Positions 30,301 through 38,667 of a DNA stretch of 64,000 bases are shown one piece after another. The notes under the pieces are model-generated. The model saw nothing but the letters and a program-made list of their open reading frames with translations, was not told the origin of the DNA and made no database searches. The stretch is from contig OZ243932.1 of assembly GCA_965214035.1 (NCBI GenBank), positions 186,001-250,000 of the forward strand. The letters are read 5' to 3'. The stretch comes from JAJDYQ01 sp965214035 (GTDB lineage Bacteria; Pseudomonadota; Gammaproteobacteria; JAJDYQ01). Within the stretch, counting starts at the first letter, position 1, and the number at the start of each line of letters is the position of its first letter. The position numbers and the translations under genes were made by a program.

Positions 30301-33300
30301 GACGCTGCGCCTTGGTGAGAACGGTCAGGACTTTCGCATCCCAATCATGGATGTGCCATCGACCGTGAGCGTGGAGTTTACCCGGTCAATCTATCGCGCC
30401 AATGAAAATGGCGGCCTACTCCAGCCGGTGATTGAGATCAGTCCGGAACTGGGTCGTGCCATCGACTTGCCGCTGCTGTTTATTGACGGTACCGCACAGG
30501 CCGGATCAGACTTTGAACCGATCAGTTCCACCGTCCTTAATTTTACTGCTGGGAGTCGGGCATCTTTTGATATCACACTCCTGGATGATCAGATAGCCGA
30601 AGGCGACGAGAGATTCACGGTCGTGATTGATGAAACCCGACTGCCGGACTTTATCACCGTTGGCACCAATGCCGCGCCCACATTCATCATTACCGATAAT
30701 GATGAGCGCGGGCTGGTTTTTGATTCCGATACACTGACTCTGGCGGAGGGTGGCACGGGCAGCTACACGGTGCGTCTATCCAGCCAGCCGACCGATGAGG
30801 TGGCGGTGGTGATCGCCGGTCAGGCCGGTACCGACCTGATGCTGGACCGGGACATTCTGACCTTTACCACGGCGAACTGGAATCAGGCACAGGCGGTGAC
30901 GGTGATGGCCGAAGATGACGACGATGGCGATGCCGATCGCATTGTGCTGGTGCATACGGCCTCCGGCGGTGACTATGGACTGTCATCCCGCGTGCAGGCC
31001 GACATCATCGACAGCGAGGCACCGGAGGTGCGGCTGAACAAGGAGGCCATCACGGTCAGCGAGGGCGGCAGCGGCGACAGCTATACGCTGGTGCTGCACA
31101 CCGAACCGGCCGGCACCGTGACGGTGACTCTCGCTCCGGCGGCCGGCATAACGGTGCAGCCGGGTAGCGTGACCTTCACGGTGGATAACTGGAATACGCC
31201 GCAGGCGGTCACCGTGACCGGTGTGAATAGTGATGATATTGACCGGGGTGTTCGCACGGTGACCATTGTTCATACCATCACTGCCACCGATGACGCCGAT
31301 GACTATCCGGAGGATCTGCGGATAGACCCGGTGCGTGTGACGATAGAGGAAGACGATGAGGCCGGCGTGATGATTGTCGAGAGCGGTGACCGTACGGCGG
31401 TCAGTGAAGACGGTGGCATCAGGGATGACTACACGGTGGTGCTGACCTCACAGCCGGCCGCTCGTGTGGTGGTAACCGCCACGGCCGCGGCCGGTGTCAG
31501 TGTGGATACCCAGTCTCTGAGCGGTGTGCAGAACACCCTGACCTTTACCACCCTGAACTGGCAAAGCCCGCAGACGGTGACGGTGACCGGGGTGGATGTA
31601 GACACCGTGGATCGCGGGGACCTTGATGTGTCGATCACTCATGCCATCACGACCACGGCCGGTGGTTATGTGAAAGAGTTGTCGATTGATTCGGTACCGG
31701 TGCAGGTGATTGACAATGATGCGGCGAACCGCCTGCTGTTTGAGCTGGTTGATCCGGCAGCCGATGTGCTGGTCACGGAAGGTTCGGAGGTGGCCTACAC
31801 GATGCAACTGGTGGGTCAGCCGCTGGCCGATGTCACGGTCGATATCAGCGGCCATGACGGCACGGATGTGACGCCGGCCCCGACCCGCCTGACTTTTACC
31901 ACGCAGAACTGGAATGCCGGTCAGACGGTGACCCTGACGGTGGCGGCCGATGACAGCGGCGACGACGAGCGTGTCACCCTGACGCACCGCGCCTCCGGCG
32001 GCGGCTATGATGGCACCGAGGTGGCACTGGAGGTGGCCATCACCGATAGTGATATATCGGGCGTGAGCATCAGCAAAGATACCCTCGTGGCCATCGAGAA
32101 TGAGGCCGGTACCGACAGCTACACGGTGGTGCTGGACATACCGCCGGCCGGTGATGTCACTATCCAAATCCACGATGATCATGGGTTTTCAACTCTGGTT
32201 TTCACAACCGTCAACTGGAATCAACCGCAGACGGTCAGCATGCATGGAAACAATTTCGCAGACAACATCGACAATCCCGGTGGTGAACGCACCACGACCA
32301 TCAGGCATACGGTCACTTCCACGGACAGTGGCTACGACGGCATCGAGGTTGACGATGTGACCGTCACTGTGACAGATGTCGATCCCACTACGGTAACCCT
32401 GTCGGGTGCGGCGCTGGATGTGGTTGAGGGCACCGAGCGTACCCTCACCGTGTCGCTGGAGCGGGCGCTGGTGGCGGGTGAAGTGCTGCCGGTACCGCTG
32501 ACCTTTGCCGGCACCGCCACCCGCGGCATGGATTACACCCTGGAGGGTGTGCCAGCGACGGGCATTGGCTATGAGAACCTGAACAGCGGCAATGCGCAGG
32601 TGACCTTTACCGGTGGCACCGGTGCGGTCGGTACCGCGACCCTGACATTCAGAGCCACACCGGATGCGGACGATGAAGGCAGTGGTGAGACGGTGACGAT
32701 GGGTCTGGGCACCCTGGATGAGAACTCCGGCACCGGTCTGAACGGCGGTGGCACTGGTACCAGCAGTCTGGCACCATTCCGCATTATAGAAAAGCCGATG
32801 ATCGGCATTGCGGGCGGTCCGGCGGTGACCGAGGGCGGCAGTGTGACCTTTACCCTGACGGCCAGTGAAGCGCCGCTGTCGGATCTGACCATCAACCTGA
32901 TGGTGACGGATGCCGTGCACAGTGATTTTCTGGCGGCGGCTCGCGGAGGCAGGCAGAGTATCACCTTCGTCGGCGGCACGACCTCGGTCAGCTACGAAAT
33001 TCCGACGCTGGCCGATATCGATGACGAAGCCGGCGGCACAGTGATGGTGGCGCTGCTGGACGGTGATGGTTATGTGGCGGGCAGCGCACCATCGGCCACC
33101 ACAATGGTCAATGACGACGATGCCACCACGGTGACACTGGCAGGCACAGACGATGATGTCGGCGAGGGGGCACGCAAGGGGCTGACCGTGACGTTGAGTC
33201 GGGGTCTGGTGGCGGGTGAGGTACTGCCGGTTGCGCTGTCTTTTGCCGGCACGGCAACCCGCGGTACGGACTACACCCTGATGGAGACGATAGCGAATGG

Positions 33301-36300
33301 CGTGAGCTATGCCAATCTCAATGGTGGCGGCAGTGCAACGGTGACCTTTACCGGCCCGGCGGCGGGTGTCGGCGTCACCGAGGCCCGACTAAGGCTGAGG
33401 GCTGAGTTGGATGGAACAACCGAGGGCCTCGAGACTGTCATCATCGGCCTGGGCACGCTGGATGCGGATTCCGGTACGAATCTGGGCGGTGGTGCGACCG
33501 GTGTGGATGAACTGGGTGATTTCCGGATTCAGGAAACCCCGGAGATAGTGCTGGAGCGCGATAGCCTGATGCTGACCGAGCAAGGCAGTGCGACCTATAC
33601 GGTCGGCCTGTCTATATCACCGACGGCCGATGTGACGGTCAGGATCACCGGTCAGGTCGACACGGATCTGCAGGTGGATGCCGACACGCTGATCTTCTCT
33701 CAAACCAACTGGAGCACGGCGCGCACCGTGACGCTGACGGCGGTATCGGATACCGACAGCGAGGACGAGGCACCGGTGATGCTGAGGCATACGGCTACCG
33801 GTGGCAATTATGGTTTGGCGATAATGCGGACGGTAACGGTATCGATTGCGGACAACACACCGGGTCTGGTGCTCTCAACCAACAGCCTGGATATGGAAGA
33901 GAATGAGGCCGAGAGCTATACAATCCGGCTGGCGATTCGTCCGATGGCGGATGTGACGGTGAGTGTATCTTCCGGGGATGCGCCCCGCCTGCGGGTGACC
34001 GGCGGTGACAGCCTGACCTTTACGCCGACCAACTGGAATCGGGCGCAAAGTGTGACGGTGATGGCTGAGGATGACGCCGACAGCGACGCCAACCAGGTGA
34101 CGCTGACCCACACGGCGGATGCCGGCTACGGTTCGGTGACAGGAGATATCACGGTGGATATTGCTGATGACGACATACCGCGTGTGGTGCTCGGTGTTGA
34201 TGAATTGACTGTAATCGAAGGCGGCAGTGCGAGCTACACGGTAGAGCTGGGTACCCGTCCATCGGGCGATGTGATGGTCACGCTGAGCGGTCAGGGCAGC
34301 ACTTTGAGGCCGGACAGGTCCGAGCTGACTTTTGATGCAAGCAACTGGGATCAGGCGCAGACCATCACGCTGACGGCGGTCATGGACACTAACACCGATG
34401 ATGATCAAGTGAGGTTGACCCACACCGCCAGTGGCTATGGCGCGGACCCGGTCGGTCTGCCGGTGGCTATCACGGACAGCACGCCGCAGTTGATGTTCTC
34501 GCAGACCGCGGTGAGTGTCGGTGAAGGCGGCAGCACGACCTATACGCTGGAACTGTCGGTCGAGCCGGTCGGCCCGGTGACGGTCACCCTGAGAGGTCAC
34601 GAACGCACTGAACTGACGCCGGAACCGACCGAGCTGTTCTTTACCCCGGATAACTGGGACCAGGCGCAGATCATCACTCTGACGGCCGGCACGGACAGCA
34701 ACAGTGTGGATGAGACCATCACGCTGACCCATAGCGCGGATGCCGGCTACGGTGCGGTGACGGAAGAGGTGACGGTCACGGTCCGGGATGCGGATACACC
34801 GCGCCTGATACTGAATACCGATGAATTGATCGAAGGCGGCAGTGCCACCTATAGAGTGACCGAGCAGGGCAGTGCGACCTACACGGTGCGGCTGGGCACG
34901 CAGCCCCAGGTGGATGTGACGGTCACGTTGACCGGGCATGAGGGCAGTGATCTGGTACCGACCCCGGCCCGTCTGGTGTTTGGTCGGGACAACTGGAACC
35001 GTGCGCAGCAGGTGACGCTGACGGCACGCGATGACGATGACAGCGTGAATGACGCGGTGACACTGTCTCACCGGGCCAGTGGCGGGGCTTATGCGGGTGT
35101 GACCGCGCCGCCGTTGCCGTTGCTCATTATTGATAATACGCCGGCATTGGTGCTCTCGGAGGTTCTGGCCTTGCAGCCGGGGGGCAGCAGCAGCTACACG
35201 ATGGAACTGGCGATTGTGCCGACCGCAGATGTGATCGTGACGGTGATGGGGCATGAGGACACGGGTCTGACAGTGGCACCGGAAAGTCTGACATTCAGTA
35301 TGGGTAACTGGAATATGGCACAGACCATCACGGTGACGGCGGGCACGGACAGCAATGCGTTGTCGAATCGGGTGACTCTGACGCATATGGCATCGGGCGG
35401 AAACTATGACCGTGTGACGGCCCAGGTTGAGGTTGAGGTCCGTGTGGGCAGCACGGAGGCGATGCAGGCCGCACAGCAGATGTGGTTGCCACGCTTTGGT
35501 CTGACGGCGATTGAGCATATGCTGGGTGGTCTGCATCATCGTTTCACGGCATCAGACCAGCCGGGTCTGTCGGGTAATCTGAACGGTCTGCCGCGCGGTC
35601 AGTCATTCAATGCGGCGCGTTTGCTGTCCAGTCGCGGCGGCCCGGATGCCAGTGTGCTGGGCATTGAGCAATTGGGTGCCGGTTCGGCGGATCGTCCGCG
35701 CAAGCTGTCACGCACTTTGTCCTTACCGAAGCTGTTGCCGTCCATGCTGCGCGGCAGTCATTTCACATTGAGTGACGAGGACGGTACTTCGATCTGGGGG
35801 CGTGCCTCGTATTCGAGCTATAAAGACGCCGACGATGGTACTTCGATAGACGGCGAGGTCACCACGGCCATGCTGGGTGTTGACCACAGCAGTGGTCGGA
35901 CGCTGCTGGGTCTGGCGCTGGCTTACAGCGACAGTGATGGTGAATGGCAGGGGCAGGGTGAATCGGACAAAGGTGAGTTGTCCGGTACGCTGGCCTCCCT
36001 GCTGCCGTACCTGCGCTATGACCTGACGGAGCGTCTGCAACTGTGGGGTGCGGCGAGCTATGGTCGAGGTGATCTGGAGCAGACTTCAGAGACCGGCAGC
36101 GGCATCGAGTCGGAGCACGATCTGGAGCAGGTATCGGCGACGCTGGGTCTGCGCGGTACGTTGCTGGATCGTCCGGTGGAAGAGGGCGGTTTGAGCCTGA
36201 AGCTGACTTCGGATATGACACTGGCGCGTATCAAGTCGGATGATTCCAATGCTGGAATGCCGGGAGTGCCGGGAGTGCCGGGTATGACGTTGGATACACA

Positions 36301-36937
36301 GCGTTTCCGGATGGGTTTGGAGTGGTCCTGGCAGTTGCCGGAAGGGGGCGGTATGCGCCTGACACCGGAGCTGGAACTGGGTCTGCGTTATGACGGTGGC
36401 GATACTAGTGAAGGCTTTGGTCTGGAGCTGGGCGGTGGCCTGAACTGGCAGTTACCGGCCCGTGGTTTGACCTTTGATGTGCGCAGCCGTTATCTGCTGG
36501 AGCATGAGGCCTCCGGGCGTGAGGAGTGGGGTCTGTCCGGTTCACTGCGTTACAAGGCGCGGCCGGATTCGGCGCATGGTCCGTCGTTCAGTCTGCGCCA
36601 TGAGTACGGCAATGCACCGGCGGCCAGTGGTCTGGATCGGTTGTTGTCGGACTCCCTGACAGATGCGTTGAAGGAAGACAACTCTCAAACCGCCGATGTA
36701 TCAAGCCGCTGGACACTGAAAGGCGAGTGGGGTTTTGCCCTGATGGATGATGCCACCGGTATCCCCTATGCGAGTCTGTCGGCATCCGATGCGAAACGTG
36801 ATCTGACCCTCGGCTGGCGTCTGTTGTCCAATCCGGCTGGCCTGAAGTCGAAGCTGGATATCAAGGCCATCCGCCGCGAACAGGATGACAATAACCCCCG
36901 CCACAGCGTCGGCGCGGAGTGGAAGTTGAACTGGTAG
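24305..36937 (+). CDS. Giant Calx-beta-type repeat autotransporter (4210 residues)
   Basis: A predicted type V-like secreted protein. Residues 1-65 look like a long signal region: a polar extension of about 43 residues, RRCR, a hydrophobic core LLPMLLLLLGF, and cleavage probably after ATA-65. Residues about 67-1215 are Calx-beta-type modules ending in acidic DD/DN pairs that may bind calcium. From about 1216 to 3713 there are 17 repeats of about 100 residues with the signature EGG-SYTVRL...F..NW..AQTVTVTA..D.D. They occur in blocks of six, five and six, separated by further Calx-beta-like modules (about 1878-2137 and 2694-3079). Residues about 3829-4210 resemble an autotransporter barrel (SIWGRASYSSY onward) and end in Trp. 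AGGAG lies at 24288-24292. The function is unknown; adhesion is the usual inference for such architecture. Confidence 0.88.
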   Translation: MNLTKWLTHHQPVGDADGKNNTGITRRPVPSAGSLAGTISGLHRRCRTLLPMLLLLLGFATEATAQTVPTLKVEGDFSVTEGDSGTIRFTLSQAASSTITFTIGDVINFTTCGALRNCPADTSEPSASDYFFDGPKTITFNIGDTTKSITFMTREDSAMESTEAFLMQVSGLAADEATIDPTTPADSIYFAGPNWWVRILDDDTVPELTITAADMVTEGSPASFTITANPTLPIDLTINLTVTEDETNGQNFVAAGDEGVQTVILPAGAGSVTHTIGTIFDNTIGDDDDGTLTVALATGTGYTIGTTTHTAVVTITNNVPHVVSISPPTNDDEGDSGTENKFFTILLSSFHSQDISMRVCYSGTATRGASDDYQSYRFGGVVNSACSNVTMSAGSRNANIGIQIRGDTTAEPDETVIATLSLNNPPAGVVLGTSMATYTILNDDVPQITIAADTASVAEGTSASFTITTNAPPADDLTINLTVSEDEADGQNFVAAGDEGSKTVTIQAGQPSATYTVATDDDSTAELSGAVTVTLNDGTGYTVGSINHTAVVTITNDDPYVVSVSIDPAAGDEGNSGGLTDAATLTFTVNPPRPEAFPFIICLDGGTAERGSSADYQFTSLNDTVLPIVVASVCDSALTTSFNSNQASFSTKIRVNGDSLFEADETVTVSLRRISGSGGNFDTPDDVILSPTAGSVTYTIRHDDTPPELTITPDATMVTEGSPASFTITANTFSGLPTTVNLMISEPGNFVDSDDKGPKSFLLPAGVDSARYRIDTVPDNTLDDVENGTLTVTLNDGDGYTVGTTTHTAVVTITNNVPHVVSVSIEPEEAEGDEGNSGGLTDAATLTFTVNPPRPEGFRFRICLDGGTAESGSSADYQFTRLNDTVPAIAPVAGGCDSALEIPFNSNQASFSQKIRVNGDSLFEEDETVTVSLQRVNNLGGNLDTPDDVIISPTAGTVTYTIRNDDDPPMISIAGGSPAIEGAGTLTYTLTADKPPVTDLTINLTVTDVPGSDFIAAEGDQTVTFPAGRTIALNYATIPITDDEVDEASGEVTVTINDGTGYTAGTDTATIRVLDDDRTIVTLAENPAGDLDEDASKQITLTLNRGLVNGEELVVPLTFGGDATRGTDYTLMEVAANGVSYANLTGGDDPTVTFTGPSSGTTAMTATLTLRAIADSTSDSGESVTIVPGTLTDTSLDGGGTVTGSLAFNIIERVELILGTDRLMVSEGMQTASYTIRLASVPTAPVTVVVTGYVGTGLMLDNDELIFTAANWNIARQVTLTTAAMDSDFAGSTLQLRHTASGGNYLSVTADLSVTLLDDTAGVVVMPSGGNTVVSEDGARTDDYTLRLSTQPVGDVVVRATAGTGLSVNDAATADLTFTTTNWNQAQTVTIAGIDDDIASGALRTVSVTHTIVNSADSGYPDALRIANLDVMLIDDDTTGLLLPSSDLTLSEGDTISYTVRLTSQPTAVVSVTITSDNGDLTPGNTPLMFSMDNWSMPQTVLLTANADDDSDDEQAQLTHRVAGGDYGAISEVISVRITDRSAGVDITQSGGNTIVREDGGEDSYTLVLNAAPRGDVTLTVTAAAGITVDTDSLTFTTGNWQTPQPVTVTGVNDDLDNPDDGREVMIRHAVSGAGDSAGYTPALSIAPVSVTVLDDDTAGLRFSRSVLAVVEGGSTSYGVRLTSQPTAVVTVTIASDNGDLTAGNTPLMFSTDNWPMPQTVTVTAGTDSDMDNNDVALSHTATGGGYNSVSATLGAMLLEGGTASVSIVQSDGRTIVTEGVSTDFYEVVLNTAPDRDVTVRVNADSGVTVNGAATLDLVFTPTNWHEAQPVMVAAVDNNADDGVRTADISHILSVGDNNDYDRTLTIAGVTVTVNRDPDDSRGRLATISGGNQEGSRWAFNFIFDSNPGRSLGADEVVTLPLILGGDAVRGQDYQVRCERNPAERRSDSWVSCVESTDGQLMFILDGTRISPGRRTFRATPPLEVELLEDNMAEPVETLTLRLGENGQDFRIPIMDVPSTVSVEFTRSIYRANENGGLLQPVIEISPELGRAIDLPLLFIDGTAQAGSDFEPISSTVLNFTAGSRASFDITLLDDQIAEGDERFTVVIDETRLPDFITVGTNAAPTFIITDNDERGLVFDSDTLTLAEGGTGSYTVRLSSQPTDEVAVVIAGQAGTDLMLDRDILTFTTANWNQAQAVTVMAEDDDDGDADRIVLVHTASGGDYGLSSRVQADIIDSEAPEVRLNKEAITVSEGGSGDSYTLVLHTEPAGTVTVTLAPAAGITVQPGSVTFTVDNWNTPQAVTVTGVNSDDIDRGVRTVTIVHTITATDDADDYPEDLRIDPVRVTIEEDDEAGVMIVESGDRTAVSEDGGIRDDYTVVLTSQPAARVVVTATAAAGVSVDTQSLSGVQNTLTFTTLNWQSPQTVTVTGVDVDTVDRGDLDVSITHAITTTAGGYVKELSIDSVPVQVIDNDAANRLLFELVDPAADVLVTEGSEVAYTMQLVGQPLADVTVDISGHDGTDVTPAPTRLTFTTQNWNAGQTVTLTVAADDSGDDERVTLTHRASGGGYDGTEVALEVAITDSDISGVSISKDTLVAIENEAGTDSYTVVLDIPPAGDVTIQIHDDHGFSTLVFTTVNWNQPQTVSMHGNNFADNIDNPGGERTTTIRHTVTSTDSGYDGIEVDDVTVTVTDVDPTTVTLSGAALDVVEGTERTLTVSLERALVAGEVLPVPLTFAGTATRGMDYTLEGVPATGIGYENLNSGNAQVTFTGGTGAVGTATLTFRATPDADDEGSGETVTMGLGTLDENSGTGLNGGGTGTSSLAPFRIIEKPMIGIAGGPAVTEGGSVTFTLTASEAPLSDLTINLMVTDAVHSDFLAAARGGRQSITFVGGTTSVSYEIPTLADIDDEAGGTVMVALLDGDGYVAGSAPSATTMVNDDDATTVTLAGTDDDVGEGARKGLTVTLSRGLVAGEVLPVALSFAGTATRGTDYTLMETIANGVSYANLNGGGSATVTFTGPAAGVGVTEARLRLRAELDGTTEGLETVIIGLGTLDADSGTNLGGGATGVDELGDFRIQETPEIVLERDSLMLTEQGSATYTVGLSISPTADVTVRITGQVDTDLQVDADTLIFSQTNWSTARTVTLTAVSDTDSEDEAPVMLRHTATGGNYGLAIMRTVTVSIADNTPGLVLSTNSLDMEENEAESYTIRLAIRPMADVTVSVSSGDAPRLRVTGGDSLTFTPTNWNRAQSVTVMAEDDADSDANQVTLTHTADAGYGSVTGDITVDIADDDIPRVVLGVDELTVIEGGSASYTVELGTRPSGDVMVTLSGQGSTLRPDRSELTFDASNWDQAQTITLTAVMDTNTDDDQVRLTHTASGYGADPVGLPVAITDSTPQLMFSQTAVSVGEGGSTTYTLELSVEPVGPVTVTLRGHERTELTPEPTELFFTPDNWDQAQIITLTAGTDSNSVDETITLTHSADAGYGAVTEEVTVTVRDADTPRLILNTDELIEGGSATYRVTEQGSATYTVRLGTQPQVDVTVTLTGHEGSDLVPTPARLVFGRDNWNRAQQVTLTARDDDDSVNDAVTLSHRASGGAYAGVTAPPLPLLIIDNTPALVLSEVLALQPGGSSSYTMELAIVPTADVIVTVMGHEDTGLTVAPESLTFSMGNWNMAQTITVTAGTDSNALSNRVTLTHMASGGNYDRVTAQVEVEVRVGSTEAMQAAQQMWLPRFGLTAIEHMLGGLHHRFTASDQPGLSGNLNGLPRGQSFNAARLLSSRGGPDASVLGIEQLGAGSADRPRKLSRTLSLPKLLPSMLRGSHFTLSDEDGTSIWGRASYSSYKDADDGTSIDGEVTTAMLGVDHSSGRTLLGLALAYSDSDGEWQGQGESDKGELSGTLASLLPYLRYDLTERLQLWGAASYGRGDLEQTSETGSGIESEHDLEQVSATLGLRGTLLDRPVEEGGLSLKLTSDMTLARIKSDDSNAGMPGVPGVPGMTLDTQRFRMGLEWSWQLPEGGGMRLTPELELGLRYDGGDTSEGFGLELGGGLNWQLPARGLTFDVRSRYLLEHEASGREEWGLSGSLRYKARPDSAHGPSFSLRHEYGNAPAASGLDRLLSDSLTDALKEDNSQTADVSSRWTLKGEWGFALMDDATGIPYASLSASDAKRDLTLGWRLLSNPAGLKSKLDIKAIRREQDDNNPRHSVGAEWKLNW
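26018..26416 (+). repeat. Direct repeat A, copy 1, inside the giant autotransporter gene
   Basis: About 400 bases beginning GATGAAGGCAATAGTGG recur about 783 bases downstream with mostly small changes. It encodes one Calx-beta-type module with a conserved pair of cysteines (ICLDGG and VCDSAL). The copies differ most in a short stretch around the second Cys. Confidence 0.8.
26801..27202 (+). repeat. Direct repeat A, copy 2, inside the giant autotransporter gene
   Basis: Second copy of the repeat at 26018-26416. It is one codon longer, so the offset grows from 783 to 786 bases and the frame is kept. The cysteine pair is conserved (ICLDGG and GCDSAL). Confidence 0.8.
28681..28810 (+). repeat. 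Direct repeat B, copy 1, inside the giant autotransporter gene
   Basis: About 130 bases encoding RLTSQPTAVV...SDNGDLTPGNTPLMFS..NW recur exactly 660 bases (220 codons) downstream with only scattered substitutions. This suggests duplication of a two-module unit. Confidence 0.75.
29341..29470 (+). repeat. Direct repeat B, copy 2, inside the giant autotransporter gene
   Basis: Second copy of the repeat at 28681-28810, offset 660 bases. Confidence 0.75.
36257..36283 (+). repeat. Three 9-base units encoding MPG-VPG-VPG in the barrel domain
   Basis: Three in-frame 9-base units (RTGCCGGGW) give the peptide MPGVPGVPG within the barrel domain, probably in a loop. Such short repeats can change copy number by slippage without breaking the frame. 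Confidence 0.6.
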
Positions 36938-37116
36938 GGTTTCCGTAGCCGGTATCCCCGTGTCGGTTGTTGCGGGGCCGGACTCTACATCCACATTTCT
37001 TTGATTGTCTAACACCGGAATCAGCCGGCCATTCGGCGGGCGTGTTACAATGGAGCTGTAACGGGCAGGCCAGCTTGCCAATACAGCCGGTATGTCAGGG
37101 CCGGATAACGGTTAAT

Positions 37117-37629
37117 ATGGTGTCTGAAATACAACGAATCTCGAAACAAATCCGTTTATTCTATTTGTTGTTGTGTGTGACGGTGGTTCCTGCCTGTGGG
37201 TTCCGTTTGAGTGATGCCGGAGGGAGTCTGCCTGCTGTTATGCAGGAGGCCGGTCTGCTGGGCGGCAGCGGTGACTTGTATCGCGAATTGCGGCAGGGTT
37301 TTTCTGCTGCCGGTGCCAGCCTCCATGAAGGGGCGATTGATGGGGTGGGGCTGCGCATACTGGCGGAACGCTTCGATAAGCGTATTCTTTCCGTTGATGT
37401 TGCCGGCAAGGTTTTGGAGTACGGGCTTTTTTATACGCTGGAGTTTAATGTGGCTGGCGCGGATGGCGTGGTTATGGTCGAGCCACAGCGTTTGAGTCTG
37501 AGGCGTGATTATTCTTATGTTGATGGGGATGTGTATGGCACTTCACGTCAGGAGCAGTTGTTGCGCGATCAGATGCACCGGGAAATGGCTGGCCTGATGT
37601 TGCGTCGCATTCGGGCATTGGTCAGATAA
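37117..37629 (+). CDS. lptE: LPS-assembly lipoprotein LptE
   Basis: LptE plugs the LptD barrel that delivers LPS to the cell surface. The 170-residue product has a short signal peptide with the lipobox VPAC (C27), then GFRL, the usual start of mature LptE. Length and overall pattern fit, though the family is poorly conserved. The frame opens earlier (36967), but the ATG at 37117 gives a proper lipoprotein signal. It lies directly before holA, the usual partner. leuS, the usual upstream neighbour, is missing and the giant gene stands in its place. Confidence 0.85.
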   Translation: MVSEIQRISKQIRLFYLLLCVTVVPACGFRLSDAGGSLPAVMQEAGLLGGSGDLYRELRQGFSAAGASLHEGAIDGVGLRILAERFDKRILSVDVAGKVLEYGLFYTLEFNVAGADGVVMVEPQRLSLRRDYSYVDGDVYGTSRQEQLLRDQMHREMAGLMLRRIRALVR

Positions 37630-37635
37630 TTTTTT

Positions 37636-38649
37636 ATGAAACTTGATCACGAACAGCTCGACAGGCATTTGAAAAAAGGCTTGCAGCCTGTTTATCTTTT
37701 CTCCGGCAATGAGCCTTTGCTGGTTATGGAGGCAGTGGACCGTCTCAGGCAGTGTGCCCGCAGTGAAGGTTTTTCCGAACGCAGGGTTTATTCCGTTGAG
37801 ACCGGGTTTGACTGGGATGAGGTGTTGCTTGTCGGTAACAGCATGTCTTTGTTTGCCGAACGCCGTATTGTCGAGATTATCATGCCCGGTGGTAAGGCGG
37901 GCGTGCGGGGCAGCAGGGTTTTGGAGCAACTGGCACAGTCCCCGCCGCCGGATACACTGGTCATGGTGATCGCGGATAAGCTGGACGAGGGGGTGCGCAG
38001 AGCCAAATGGTATCGCAGCTTTGAATCCAGGGCAGTTTGTGTGCAGATATGGCCATTGGCACCACGGCAGTTGCCGTCCTGGCTCCAGAGGCGGTTGAGT
38101 CGGTATGGTCTGCAGGCCGGTATGGATGCGGTCAGCCTGTTGGCGGAGCGGGTAGAGGGTAATCTGCTGGCCGCTGATCAGGAAGTTCGCAAGCTCAAGA
38201 TGCTGGTCAACAAACCGGAAATCGGTGTGGATGATGTTATGCGGGCTGTGGTTGATAGTTCCCGCCACAATGTATTTCAGTTTGTGGATGAGGCAATGGC
38301 AGGGCGGATGCCCAGGTTGCCGCACATGCTCGGTCGTGTGCGGGCAGAAGGGGGTGAGCCAATGATGGTGTTGAGTGTGCTGGCCAAGGCATTTCGTACA
38401 CTGGTCGGTGTGTCTGAGGCTGTACGGAGTGGGCGTAATACGGATCCGATTATGGCGGATATGGGGGTCTGGAAAAGCCGGCGGGCTATGGTGACCAATG
38501 CGGCACGCCGCCGATCACCTGCATACTGGCAGCGTTGTTTGTCTCATTGCAGTCAGATTGATCGTATGATTAAGGGTCGCTGTGACGGTAATTCTTGGGA
38601 TGAACTGTTGCAACTCGGGTTGAAGATGGCGGTACAGTCGGGTCATTAA
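37636..38649 (+). CDS. holA: DNA polymerase III subunit delta
   Basis: Clamp-loader subunit that opens the beta clamp. The 337-residue protein has the family opening YLFSGNEPLLVMEAVDRLR, a RRIVEI...GKAG region, and the C-terminal helical collar domain (VFQFVDEAMAG onward). It starts six bases after lptE, the standard gammaproteobacterial pairing. Confidence 0.93.
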   Translation: MKLDHEQLDRHLKKGLQPVYLFSGNEPLLVMEAVDRLRQCARSEGFSERRVYSVETGFDWDEVLLVGNSMSLFAERRIVEIIMPGGKAGVRGSRVLEQLAQSPPPDTLVMVIADKLDEGVRRAKWYRSFESRAVCVQIWPLAPRQLPSWLQRRLSRYGLQAGMDAVSLLAERVEGNLLAADQEVRKLKMLVNKPEIGVDDVMRAVVDSSRHNVFQFVDEAMAGRMPRLPHMLGRVRAEGGEPMMVLSVLAKAFRTLVGVSEAVRSGRNTDPIMADMGVWKSRRAMVTNAARRRSPAYWQRCLSHCSQIDRMIKGRCDGNSWDELLQLGLKMAVQSGH

Positions 38650-38667
38650 AAAAACAGGTTTGAGATT

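Noticed and set aside
24305..36937. CRISPR-like or satellite array suggested by regular repeats
   Set aside because: The repeats are coding, in frame, degenerate at the DNA level, and of module length; no short identical repeats with unique spacers were seen.
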